A stretch of 64,000 nucleotides of DNA, taken from positions 186,001-250,000 of the forward strand of contig BOKS01000002.1 in the NCBI GenBank assembly GCA_016861105.1, in the 5' to 3' direction. The notes beneath the pieces are model-generated. The model was not told the DNA's origin. It saw nothing but the letters and a program-made list of their open reading frames with translations, and did not search any database. The stretch is from Betaproteobacteria bacterium. GTDB lineage: Bacteria > Pseudomonadota > Gammaproteobacteria > Burkholderiales > Casimicrobiaceae. Of this stretch, positions 36,801 through 44,403 are shown one piece after another. Position numbers and translations under genes: made by a program. Position 1 is the first letter of the stretch, and every line of letters starts with the position of its first letter.

Positions 36801-37400
36801 GCGCTCCAGCGCCTCGCCGATGGTCTCGGCGAGGACGAACTGCTCGCCGAGGAAGCGCATCGCCGCGCGCATCGCCGCGCGGACGACCGGCTCGCCGAGC
36901 CGCGCCAGCGTCTCTCCGAGCGCACGGCCCAGCAGTCCGCTGTCCGGCGCCGGCGACAGCAGCCTGCCGGTGATCACGAGGCTCCACGACGCGGCGTTGA
37001 CGAACAGCGACTCGCCGAGCGCGGCGTGCGAGCGCCAGTCGCCGCGGGCGAGCTTGTCGCGGATCAGCGCGTCGGCGGTGTCGGCGTCGGGAATGCGCAG
37101 CAGCGCCTCGGCGAGGCACATCAGCGCGATGCCTTCCTCCGACGACAGCGCGTAGGCCTGCACCATCGCCTCGGCGCCCGTGGCGTCGCGCCGCGCCTCC
37201 CGCACGCGTTGCGCGAGCGACATGGCCAGCGCGCGGGCGCGTTCCCGCTGCGCGTCGCCGAGCGTCGCCGCGTCGAGCAGCGCCGCCAACGCGGCCGGCT
37301 CGGGCAGGCGCGTGGCGGCGGTGATCGCGTCGCGCAGCGCGTCCTGCGGCCGGGCGAGCGGCGGCTGCACCGGCTTCGGGGAGGCTCTGCGCGCGGTCAT
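33858..37400 (-). CDS. putA: Bifunctional proline dehydrogenase / glutamate-semialdehyde dehydrogenase
   Basis: A 1180-residue PutA. The N-terminal helical arm leads to the FAD proline dehydrogenase barrel (RLVKGAYWDAEIKRAQ, then FATHNAATLAAVLELA, about residues 180-490). The aldehyde dehydrogenase follows (SPWNFPVAIFVGQ; catalytic Glu in ETGGQNA and Cys in GQRCSALRV, about residues 790 and 825), then the C-terminal lid domain. It oxidises proline to glutamate with substrate channelling. The N-terminal ribbon-helix-helix DNA-binding domain of E. coli PutA is absent, so it cannot repress its own gene. Monocistronic, with a short gap upstream. Confidence 0.96.
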   Translation of the reverse strand: MTARRASPKPVQPPLARPQDALRDAITAATRLPEPAALAALLDAATLGDAQRERARALAMSLAQRVREARRDATGAEAMVQAYALSSEEGIALMCLAEALLRIPDADTADALIRDKLARGDWRSHAALGESLFVNAASWSLVITGRLLSPAPDSGLLGRALGETLARLGEPVVRAAMRAAMRFLGEQFVLAETIGEALERAKLRAARGYRHSFDMLGEAALTADDADRYHAAYVDAMHAIGAASTRRGVIDGPGLSVKLSALHPRYARSQRERVLDELGPRLAGLAQLARRYDVGLAIDAEEADRLELSLDLVERLARDPSLDGWDGLGIVVQAYQKRAPAVVDWIVALARDTGRRMTVRLVKGAYWDAEIKRAQVDGHDDYPVYTRKAHTDVAYLACARRLLAQRGLVYPQFATHNAATLAAVLELAGDREGFEFQCLHGMGEALYDHVVGPGNLGLPCRIYAPVGTHETLLAYLVRRLLENGANTSFVHQVADADVDLAALVADPVAAARANAGAPHPRIPLPGALFADRRNSRGIDLADEHVLARLERSLRGVAAHAFVATPYIDGRPGGDATLRPVRSPADRRVTVGYVADASRHDVDAALDAAASRGAAWGTRSAAERAAVLERAADLIEARASRFVHLAVHEAGKTLAGAHGEVREAADFCRYYAARIRAAPPAAPLGPLVAISPWNFPVAIFVGQVAGALAAGNPVVAKPAEQTPLAAFEAVRLLHEAGVPAAALHLLPGSGETVGAALVAHAKTAGVVFTGSTLAASHIHRALAARGNVPLIAETGGQNAMIVDASALAEQVVADAVASAFDGAGQRCSALRVLCVQDTIADRVIAMLAGALRELRVGHPAALATDVGPIIDAEAKRVLDAHAARMEREGRRIATARVDPGLAERGPYFAPVAFEIASMRALAGEVFGPVLHVLRWRHGELDALLADIAATGYALTLGVHSRIDATVERVIAHSRAGNVYVNRNVIGAVVGVQPFGGEGLSGTGPKAGGPLYVPRLTRDPGDAAPGPVELAGPTGERNTWSTHPRGHLVALGGDGDGEAVWREQAQAALAAGNPVSFAPRAAALAAARRAAASFAPATTIDVLDADADWSLLRDLAGVLAGDEACAAEANRRLAHRPGPRLPVIERTGDPPRYPSARLVVERTVTVNTTAAGGNASLVAAID

Positions 37401-37497
37401 CGGCGTCGTCCGCCGCTAGTCTAGCCCGAACCCTCCGCGCGAGCCGCCGGGACCGCGCGCGCCACGCGCGCGGCCGCGCGCCACCGGCCGCGCCGGG

Positions 37498-38418
37498 TCA
37501 GCGCCGCCGGGGCGGCGCAACTTCCTCGAGCGAAGCGCTGCGCGGCGAATCGGGTATGCGGACCTTCGCCATGCGCGGCGCGTCGACGTCGCGCCGCCGT
37601 GCCACCACGCGGTAGCTGAACGCCAGCGTGCCCGTGCCGGCGCCCTGTTCGCGGACCGTGAACGACGCGCGGCGGCGCGCGGCCACGTACAGGCCGTTCG
37701 AGTCGCCGTGCGGCGTGACGAACACGTGGTAGTTCCCCGCGACCACCGCGGCGAAGTCCCGCGCGAGCCGGATCTCCGCGCGGCCGCGCACGAGCCGGCC
37801 CTCGCCGAAGTCCTCGAACCAGCTCTCCGGGCTCTCCATGCAGTAGAGGCGGCGCAGCGTGCCGTCGGCGAGGGGGACGGCGGCCGACTTCACGCCGTTG
37901 GTCACGGTGAAGTCGCCCTTGACGACCACCGGGCCCTCGAACTTGGCGGCGAGGGCGTTGCTCGCCATGACGTGTCCCCAGACCCCGATCCCGCCGCTCT
38001 TCAGCGTGAGGCCCTCGACGCCGGCGCTTCCGCCCCGGCCGAAGATCGCCCAGTTGTCGGACGTCGCATACAGCGCGGCGCCGGACTTCGCCTTCGCGCG
38101 CATCGCCGTCCCGCCCCCCTTGGTCGCCTCGCCGTACACGCCGATCGAGGCGGACCCGTCCTGCCCGTCGCTCAGGCCGTGCACGCCGGCGCCGAGCGCG
38201 GAGTGCCCGCGCACGCCGGCGCCCGAGGCGGTGGAGACGCCGTGCACGCCCAGGCCCGTGCCGCTGCCGTCGCCGCGCATGCCGTGCGAGTTCGGGTTGC
38301 CCGCCTGCGCGCGGAACGCGTAGGTCTTCTCGGGGAATTTCCCCTTGAGCAGCGAGACGTAGGTCACGCGGTCGGCGATGTTGTCCTTGCCCAGAATGAA
38401 GTTGCCACCCGTTGCCAT
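37498..38418 (-). CDS. Repeat protein with GVxG/GVHG beta-helix repeats and conserved C-terminal module
   Basis: A 306-residue protein of unknown function from the ATG at 38418, which has an excellent AAAGGAGGT ribosome site. No signal peptide is visible. Residues 45-150 are short repeats of the type GVHGVS..GAGVRGHS, as in beta-helical fibre heads. The C-terminal 120 residues contain LYCMESPESWFEDFGEGRL and YHVFVTPHGDSNGLYVA. I recall this module from many uncharacterised proteins, often in Actinobacteria and other phyla, with no known role. It is divergent from comEC. Together with the S74 pair it is the third fibre-like protein within 8 kb. Confidence 0.75.
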   Translation of the reverse strand: MATGGNFILGKDNIADRVTYVSLLKGKFPEKTYAFRAQAGNPNSHGMRGDGSGTGLGVHGVSTASGAGVRGHSALGAGVHGLSDGQDGSASIGVYGEATKGGGTAMRAKAKSGAALYATSDNWAIFGRGGSAGVEGLTLKSGGIGVWGHVMASNALAAKFEGPVVVKGDFTVTNGVKSAAVPLADGTLRRLYCMESPESWFEDFGEGRLVRGRAEIRLARDFAAVVAGNYHVFVTPHGDSNGLYVAARRRASFTVREQGAGTGTLAFSYRVVARRRDVDAPRMAKVRIPDSPRSASLEEVAPPRRR

Positions 38419-38665
38419 CGGCGACCTCCTTTCAGCGTCGGGAATCGGTCCGCGCGCCGGCCCCGCGAGGCACGCCGCTCCTGATCCGCAAAGGCGTCCG
38501 TGACGGTCGGGCCGCGCGCGCGACGAGTATGCGGGACGCCGGCCGGCGTGGCGACCATCGTCGCAGGAGGACGGGCCGCCGCGACGCACGGCGGCGTCCA
38601 TCGTCCGTACCGCCTACGTCGCAAGGCCGATCGCGCCGCCACGACGCGCCGTCTACGCTTCACCC

Positions 38666-41110
38666 ATGGTCGGGCAGCGTGCGTTCGGTCGCGGCGCCTG
38701 GCACGGCGCGCTGCTCGTCGCGTGGTGCGCCGGCATCGCGTGGGTGCAGACGCTCGAGGCCCTGCCCCGGCCGGCGGCCTGGCCGTGGCTCGCGGCGCTC
38801 GGGGCGCTCGCCGCGGCGCGCCGGTGCGCCTTCGCGCAGGGCGCGTGGGCAGGACGTGTCGCGCCGGCCTTCGCGCTCGCGGGGGCGACGCTGGCGGGGC
38901 TCGCGTACGCGGCCTGGCGCGCCGAGATGCGCCTCGCCGACGCGCTGCCGCCGGCGTGGGAAGGCGAGGACATCACGATCGTCGGCGTCGTCGACGGCCT
39001 GCCGCGCACGGCGGAACGCGGCGTGCGCTTCGCGTTCGCCGTCGAGCGCGTCCTGACGGCAGGCGCCAGCGTGCCGCGCCGGGTGTCGCTCGCGTGGATC
39101 GTGCAGTTCCCCGACGCCGACCGCGGCGTCGTCGTGCCGCCGATCCGCGCCGGCGAGCGCTGGGCGCTGACGGTGCGCCTGCAGCGGCCGCACGGCCTCG
39201 CGAACCCGGGCGGTTTCGACCTCGAGGCGTGGCTCCTCGAGCACGGCCTCCGGGCCACCGGCTACGTCCGCGTCGACGAAGGGAATCGCCGCGTCGACGC
39301 GTTCGCCGGACGCCCGATCGATCGCGTCCACCGGGCGCGGGAGGCGATCCGCGCGCGCGTCCACGCCGCGCTTCCCGGCGCCGCGTACGCGGGCGTGCTG
39401 GTCGCGCTTGCGATCGGCGACCAGTCGGGCATCGACGAGCGCCTGTGGACGGTGTTCAACCGCACCGGCACCGGCCACCTGGTCTCGGTGAGCGGGCTGC
39501 ACGTGACGGTGTTCGCGCTGCTCGCCGGCGGCGTCGCCTACGCCCTGCTGCGCCGGAGCGCGCGGCTGACGTGCATCGTGCCGGCGCGCAAGCTCGCGGC
39601 GGTGGCCGGGCTGGCGGCGTCGGCCGCCTACGTGCTGCTCGCCGGTGCCGAGGTGCCGGCGCAGCGCACGCTGTGCATGCTCGCGGTGGCCACCGCCGGC
39701 CTGTGGCTCGGGCGCCCCGGCAGCGGCGTGCGCGTCTGGCTGTCCGCGCTCGCCGCCGTGCTCGTCGCCGATCCGTGGGCCGTCCTCGGTCCCGGCTTCT
39801 GGCTGTCGTTCCTCGCGGTCGGCCTGCTGCTCTACGTCGGCAACGGCCGCGCCGGCGCCCGCGCGCCGCCGGACCGTGCGGCGCGCCTGGGCCGCACGCT
39901 GCGCGAGGCCGCGCGCGCACAGGCCGCGATCACGCTGGGGCTGGTGCCGCTGTCGCTCGCGCTGTTCGGCCAGGTGTCGGTGGTCGGTCCGCTCGCGAAC
40001 GCCCTGGCGATCCCCGCGGTGAGCTACGCGATCGTCCCCGCCGCGCTCGTGGCGGCGCTGCTGCCGCCGGTGCCCGCGTGGCCGCTCGCGCACGCGATGC
40101 TCGCGGCGCTGATGCAGGCGCTCGAGCCGCTGGCCGCGGCGCCGGGCGCGGCGTGGGCGCAGCACCGGCCGCTCCCGCACGCGCTCGCCTTCGGTGCGCT
40201 GGGCGTGGCCCTCGCACTCGCCCCGCGCGGCGTGCCCGGGCGTGCGTTGGGGGCGGCGATGCTGCTGCCGCTCGTCCTCGCCGCGCCGGCGCGTCCGCCG
40301 CCGGGATCGTTCCGCCTGACCGTGCTCGACGTGGGGCAGGGCACCGCGGCGATCGTCGAGACGCACGCGCACACGCTGCTCTACGACGCCGGCCCGCGCT
40401 GGCACGCGTCGGCCGACGCCGGCGGCCGGGTCGTCGTGCCGGTGCTTCGCGCGCGCGGCGTACGCGAACTGGCGGCGATGGTGGTCAGCCACCGCGACCT
40501 CGACCACGCCGGCGGCGCGCCCTCGGTGCTCGACCAGGTGCCGGTCGAGGAGGTCCTGTCGTCGCTCGACGACGCCCACGCGATCGTCGCGCGCCAGCGC
40601 TCGCGTGCTTCCGCTCGCCGCTGCGAGCAGGGGCAGCGCTGGCAATGGGACGGCGTCGACTTCGCGATCCTGTTCCCCGAGCCGCGCCACTACGACGATC
40701 CGCAGCGCAAGCCGAACGACCTGTCGTGCGTGCTTCGCGTCGACGGCGCGGGCGGCAGCGCGCTGCTCGCCGGCGACATCGAGGCCGTGAGCGAGCTCGC
40801 GCTGGTGCTCGACGCGTCGCTCCGGCTGGCGGCGGACGTGCTGCTCGCGCCGCACCACGGCAGCCGGACGTCGTCGACGCCGCGGTTCGTCGCCGCGGTC
40901 GCGCCGCGGCACGTCGTCTTCACCGCCGGCCACCGCAACCGCTTCGGCCATCCGCGCCCCGACGTCGTCGCCCGCTACGAGCGCGCCGGTGCGGCGCCGT
41001 GGCGGACCGATCGCAGCGGCGCGCTGACCTTCGACGTGACGCCGGGCGGACCCGGGCCGCCGCGCTCCGAGCGCGAGCGCGCGCCGCGCTACTGGCACCA
41101 GCCGCCGTGA
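38666..41110 (+). CDS. comEC: DNA internalisation protein ComEC/Rec2
   Basis: An 814-residue competence channel. The N-terminal DUF4131 part contains HGLANPGGFDLEAWLLEHGLRATGYVR truncated here in the middle to HGLANPGGFDLEAWL. The central Competence helices include TGTGHLVSVSGLHVTVFALL. A C-terminal metallo-beta-lactamase-like domain from about residue 555 has DVGQGTAAIVE, the metal motif SHRDLDHAGG and APHHGS. It moves single-stranded DNA across the inner membrane, and the C-terminal domain may degrade the other strand. All three parts are intact, so natural uptake is possible; no pilus genes are in the window. Confidence 0.93.
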   Translation: MVGQRAFGRGAWHGALLVAWCAGIAWVQTLEALPRPAAWPWLAALGALAAARRCAFAQGAWAGRVAPAFALAGATLAGLAYAAWRAEMRLADALPPAWEGEDITIVGVVDGLPRTAERGVRFAFAVERVLTAGASVPRRVSLAWIVQFPDADRGVVVPPIRAGERWALTVRLQRPHGLANPGGFDLEAWLLEHGLRATGYVRVDEGNRRVDAFAGRPIDRVHRAREAIRARVHAALPGAAYAGVLVALAIGDQSGIDERLWTVFNRTGTGHLVSVSGLHVTVFALLAGGVAYALLRRSARLTCIVPARKLAAVAGLAASAAYVLLAGAEVPAQRTLCMLAVATAGLWLGRPGSGVRVWLSALAAVLVADPWAVLGPGFWLSFLAVGLLLYVGNGRAGARAPPDRAARLGRTLREAARAQAAITLGLVPLSLALFGQVSVVGPLANALAIPAVSYAIVPAALVAALLPPVPAWPLAHAMLAALMQALEPLAAAPGAAWAQHRPLPHALAFGALGVALALAPRGVPGRALGAAMLLPLVLAAPARPPPGSFRLTVLDVGQGTAAIVETHAHTLLYDAGPRWHASADAGGRVVVPVLRARGVRELAAMVVSHRDLDHAGGAPSVLDQVPVEEVLSSLDDAHAIVARQRSRASARRCEQGQRWQWDGVDFAILFPEPRHYDDPQRKPNDLSCVLRVDGAGGSALLAGDIEAVSELALVLDASLRLAADVLLAPHHGSRTSSTPRFVAAVAPRHVVFTAGHRNRFGHPRPDVVARYERAGAAPWRTDRSGALTFDVTPGGPGPPRSERERAPRYWHQPP

Positions 41111-41174
41111 GCCTCGCGCCCGCAGGACGGCGTGCGACACCCGCGCGCGCGGGCGGTTTGCTAGCATCCCGCCG

Positions 41175-42305
41175 ATGGCATCGACGTCGATCGTGCCGCG
41201 TCGTCGCGCGGTCCTCGCGGCGGCCGCGGCGCTCGCCGGCGCCGCGTGCGTCGCCCGCATGGCGGACGCGACGGCGCAGGCGCCCGAGGCGGCCGCACCG
41301 CTGCGGCTCTCGGTGGCCGTCGGGCCTGCGCTCCCGCTGGGCAAGGGTGCGCAGCGCTGGGGCGAGCTGCTGCGCGAGGGCGGCGATGCCGCGATCGCGA
41401 CGCGCCTTCATCCCGGCGCGAGCCTCGCCGGACGCGACGCGGCCCGCGAACTCGCCGCGCTCGCCGAGGGGCGCGCGGATCTCGCGGTGGGATCCTCGCT
41501 CGCGTGGTCGCTGCAGGTGCCCGCGCTCGGCGTGTTCTCGCTGCCGTGGTTCGCGCCGGACGACGCGCAGCTCGCGTCGCTCGCCGCCGACGCCGAACTG
41601 CTGGCGCTGCTCGCGTCGCGTTTCGCCGCCGCCGGCGCGACGCTCGTCGCGGTCGGACCGCTGGGGCATCGGGCGATCGCCACGACGGCGACGACGCTCC
41701 GCGCGCCCGAGGACCTCGCCGGCCTGAGGCTGCGCACCGTGCCGACGCCGCTGCTGCAGGAGGTGCTGCTCGCGCTGGGCGCGCGCCCGCAGACGCTGGC
41801 GTTCGCGCAGGTGCAGGCGGCGCTCGAGGGTGGGGCGCTCGACGGGTTGGAGGGTGCGCCGACGTCACTCGCGGCCGCCCGGCCGCTGGCCGGCTCGCAG
41901 CGCCACCTGACCGATCTGCGCGGCGTCGGCGAGGCGATGGTGTTCGCGGTGCGCACGGCGGTGTGGGACGCGTGGACGCCGGCGCAGCGGACGCTGGCGC
42001 GCGAGGCGGCCGAGAGGGCGATCCGCGAGACGGACGCGCCGCAGCGCGAGCAGGCCGCGCTGCGCCAGATGGCCGCGCAGGGCACCGCCGTGCTGCGCCT
42101 CACCGCCGCGGGGCAGCGCGCGTTCCGCGACGCGACCGCGCCGGTCGCGGCGCGCTGGCGCGGCGCCATCGGCGACGACGTCGTGGCGCGCGCCGAGCGC
42201 GTGCTCGCCCCGCCCGCACCCGCCGCCGGCGACGCCGCCGCGTCCCCGAGCCCGGTCGCGCCGTCCGCCGCGCCAAGCCCGGACGCGCCCGCGGCGCGGC
42301 CGTGA
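41175..42305 (+). CDS. TRAP transporter substrate-binding protein, DctP family
   Basis: A 376-residue periplasmic binding protein of the DctP family. The N-terminus has twin arginines (RRRAVLAAAAALAGAACVA), so Tat export is likely. LRTVPTPLLQEVLLALGARPQTLAFAQVQAALEGGALDGLEGAP is the family core; its ArgXxPxP-like segment contacts the carboxylate of the ligand. The end is a Pro/Ala/Ser-rich tail of about 30 residues. The DctQ and DctM membrane subunits are not nearby, so this is an orphan binding protein or serves a distant TRAP system. The next gene starts 25 bases later and may be linked. Confidence 0.87.
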   Translation: MASTSIVPRRRAVLAAAAALAGAACVARMADATAQAPEAAAPLRLSVAVGPALPLGKGAQRWGELLREGGDAAIATRLHPGASLAGRDAARELAALAEGRADLAVGSSLAWSLQVPALGVFSLPWFAPDDAQLASLAADAELLALLASRFAAAGATLVAVGPLGHRAIATTATTLRAPEDLAGLRLRTVPTPLLQEVLLALGARPQTLAFAQVQAALEGGALDGLEGAPTSLAAARPLAGSQRHLTDLRGVGEAMVFAVRTAVWDAWTPAQRTLAREAAERAIRETDAPQREQAALRQMAAQGTAVLRLTAAGQRAFRDATAPVAARWRGAIGDDVVARAERVLAPPAPAAGDAAASPSPVAPSAAPSPDAPAARP

Positions 42306-42330
42306 CGCCGCGGGTGGTGCGCGCCGCGCC

Positions 42331-43155
42331 ATGACGCCGCCGCGTGACGACGTGGCGATCCGCCTGGCGGACACCGTCACGCGGCTCGACGCGGGCCACG
42401 CCGGCTGCGTGCTGGTGACCGGGTCGCACGGGGGTTTGATCGCCGCGCGCTATGCCGCAGCCGCGCGCGTGCGCGCCGCGATCTTCAACGACGCGGGCCG
42501 CGGCCTCGACGACGCCGGCGTCGCGGGGATCGCGTGGCTGGCGCGCCTGGGCATTGCGGCCGCGGCCGTCACGCACGACTCGGCGCGCATCGCCGACGCT
42601 GCGGACAGCTTCGCGCGCGGGCGCATCGGCTGCGCGAACGCCGCCGCGCGCGCCTGCGGCGTGGCCGTCGGGGAGGAGTGCGCCGACGCCGCGCGGAAGC
42701 TGTGCTGCGCGCCGCGGGTGATCGTGGACGCGCCGCCGCCCGCATCGGAAGGCCGTCACGTCCTGGCGCCGGGCCGCGGACGCACGGCGACGATCGCCGG
42801 GCTCGATTCGATCGGACTGCTCGAGCAGGGCGACGCCGGTCGCGTGCTCGTCGTCGGCTCGCACGGCGGGCTGCACGGCGGCGATCCGGCGAGCGCGCTG
42901 CCGGTGGCGGCCCGGGCGGCGTTCTTCCACGACGCGGGGGTCGGTCGCGACGCGGCGGGCACGACGCGGCTGGCGGTACTCGACGCGCGCGGCTTGGCGG
43001 CGGCCACCGTCGGGCACCGCAGTGCGCGCATCGGCGACGCGCGCTCGATGTGGGCGACCGGCGTGCTGTCGGTGGTGAACGACACCGCGCGCCGCGCGGG
43101 GCTGGCTGCCGGGATGCCTCTGCGCGACGCGGCGCTGCTGCTGGCGCGGCGCTGA
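42331..43155 (+). CDS. Internally duplicated protein of unknown function (GSHGG / DAG / SARI motifs)
   Basis: A 274-residue protein with no recognised domain, made of two similar halves of about 120 residues. Matched motifs are GSHGG at 31-35 and 176-180, NDAG at 53-56 and HDAG at 200-203, and SARI at 84-87 and 231-234, a constant offset of 145-147. Cys residues are frequent in the first half only. Such repeated polar motifs suggest an enzyme or binding site at each half or between them. No signal peptide or membrane helix is apparent. It follows the DctP gene by 25 bases on the same strand. Single-half proteins of this type exist, to my memory, without known function. Confidence 0.75.
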   Translation: MTPPRDDVAIRLADTVTRLDAGHAGCVLVTGSHGGLIAARYAAAARVRAAIFNDAGRGLDDAGVAGIAWLARLGIAAAAVTHDSARIADAADSFARGRIGCANAAARACGVAVGEECADAARKLCCAPRVIVDAPPPASEGRHVLAPGRGRTATIAGLDSIGLLEQGDAGRVLVVGSHGGLHGGDPASALPVAARAAFFHDAGVGRDAAGTTRLAVLDARGLAAATVGHRSARIGDARSMWATGVLSVVNDTARRAGLAAGMPLRDAALLLARR

Positions 43156-43165
43156 CCCGGCGTCC

Positions 43166-43321
43166 CTACAGCAGCGCGACTGCGGCGAGCACGCCGGCCA
43201 CCAGCAGCACGAAGTCGAGGCGCGCGGCGACGTCGGGCCGCGCCTCGCGCGCCCAGCGCCCGTGCAGCCACGCGCGCAGGAGTGGGGAGAGCGTCCGCTC
43301 GCCGGGAGAGGAAAGGCGCAT
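43166..43321 (-). CDS. Small single-helix membrane protein (51 residues)
   Basis: A short frame on the - strand with ATG at 43321 and TAG at 43166-43168. It encodes a basic N-terminal half (MRLSSPGERTLSPLLRAW) and a hydrophobic C-terminal helix (DFVLLVAGVLAAVALL). The composition is that of a real small membrane protein rather than a random frame. No good ribosome site is visible and no family is recognised. It is convergent with the duplicated protein gene, 10 bases from its stop. Confidence 0.45.
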   Translation of the reverse strand: MRLSSPGERTLSPLLRAWLHGRWAREARPDVAARLDFVLLVAGVLAAVALL

Positions 43322-43437
43322 CACGGGCGAACGCTACCGCGCATCCGGCGAGGCCGTCGATCGGCCATGCGGACGAGCCGACGCGCGGGTGCGAGGACGA
43401 CACGGGCGGTCGCGGCGCACGCAGTCACCGCGCAGGG

Positions 43438-44403
43438 TCATGCGACGAAGCGGCCGAGCCGCACGGCCGTCTCCCCGCGCCGCGGACGTCGCGTGGGCAT
43501 CACCAGCACGCAGTCGTCGTAGGGCGTGAGGATGTCGACGCCGCCGTCGCGCGCGAGCACCGTGCCCGCATCGGGCACGACGCCGAGCGAGTCCGCGGAA
43601 TGCACGAACTCGAAGGCGTCGGACCGGATGGTGACCGCGTCGGTCACTTCGATCGTCCGTTGCGGCGGCTGCGGCCCGGTCCCGGCGTGCCGGGCGAGGA
43701 ACGCGTCGTCCGCGAGGCCGAGCACGTGGAGGAAGCGCAGCATCGCGTCCTTCGCGACCTGCGGCGCCGCGCGCTCCCAGTGCTGGCCGCATTCGATCAG
43801 CAGTGCGTTGCGCGCGTCCTGCGGATCGTCGAAGAAGGCGTAGTCGCGCAGCCGCTTGCCCGCCGCGTGGCCGGTGTCGATGACGATGTGCGCCGGCGTG
43901 CCGACGCGGCGCGCGAGGTCCAGCCCCTTGCGGTGGCGGCCGGCCAGCGCGAGCGGCGGGCAGGGGTCGGTCATCGAGTGCAGGTCCAGCAGGTAGTCGG
44001 CGGCGTCGATCACCGGGCGGAGCTGCCGCGCGCGCGCGAGCTCGGAGGAGCGGCGCGGGCCGTCCAGCACGTCGGCGGACCACAGCCGGTTGAAGTCCTC
44101 GTCGAGGCAGCGCGACGCGAACGGATCCGCGGGGTCGAACGACTGGTAGGCGCCGACGTTCGCGAACACGGCGACGAGCGTGCCGCCGGCCGGCGCGAAG
44201 CCGGTGCGCAGCAGCCAGTCGAGCGCGATCGCCCCGCAGACCTCGTTGCCGTGCGTGAGCGCCTGCACGACCACGGTGGGGCCCGGCCGCGGGCCGCCGA
44301 ACCGCCAGACGTAGGGAATGCCGCCGTTGCCCGCGGCCCATCGCCGCAGGTCGGGCGGGTCCACCTCGATCGGCGGCAACGCGCGGGGGACGGCGGCGGC
44401 CAT
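43438..44403 (-). CDS. Succinylglutamate desuccinylase/aspartoacylase family zinc hydrolase
   Basis: A 321-residue M14-like zinc hydrolase. The metal motif is HGNEVCGAIAL (His and Glu), then LDEDFNRLW, and DLHSMTDPCPP supplies the third ligand. The family removes acyl groups from N-acyl amino acids (AstE, aspartoacylase). The ATG at 44403 shares one base with the stop of the upstream deacetylase, so both are translated from one message. Two hydrolases for N-acylated amino acids side by side suggest use of such compounds as nutrients; the substrate cannot be named. Confidence 0.85.
   Translation of the reverse strand: MAAAVPRALPPIEVDPPDLRRWAAGNGGIPYVWRFGGPRPGPTVVVQALTHGNEVCGAIALDWLLRTGFAPAGGTLVAVFANVGAYQSFDPADPFASRCLDEDFNRLWSADVLDGPRRSSELARARQLRPVIDAADYLLDLHSMTDPCPPLALAGRHRKGLDLARRVGTPAHIVIDTGHAAGKRLRDYAFFDDPQDARNALLIECGQHWERAAPQVAKDAMLRFLHVLGLADDAFLARHAGTGPQPPQRTIEVTDAVTIRSDAFEFVHSADSLGVVPDAGTVLARDGGVDILTPYDDCVLVMPTRRPRRGETAVRLGRFVA

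Noticed and set aside
30503-38418. Prophage remnant, from S74 and fibre-like proteins
   Set aside because: There are no capsid, terminase, integrase or lysis genes, the S74 proteins have signal peptides, and putA lies between them and the third fibre-like protein.
41141-41160. GC-rich self-complementary stretch after comEC as terminator
   Set aside because: The alternating GC sequence pairs with itself in many registers and gives only a five-base stem with a proper loop.
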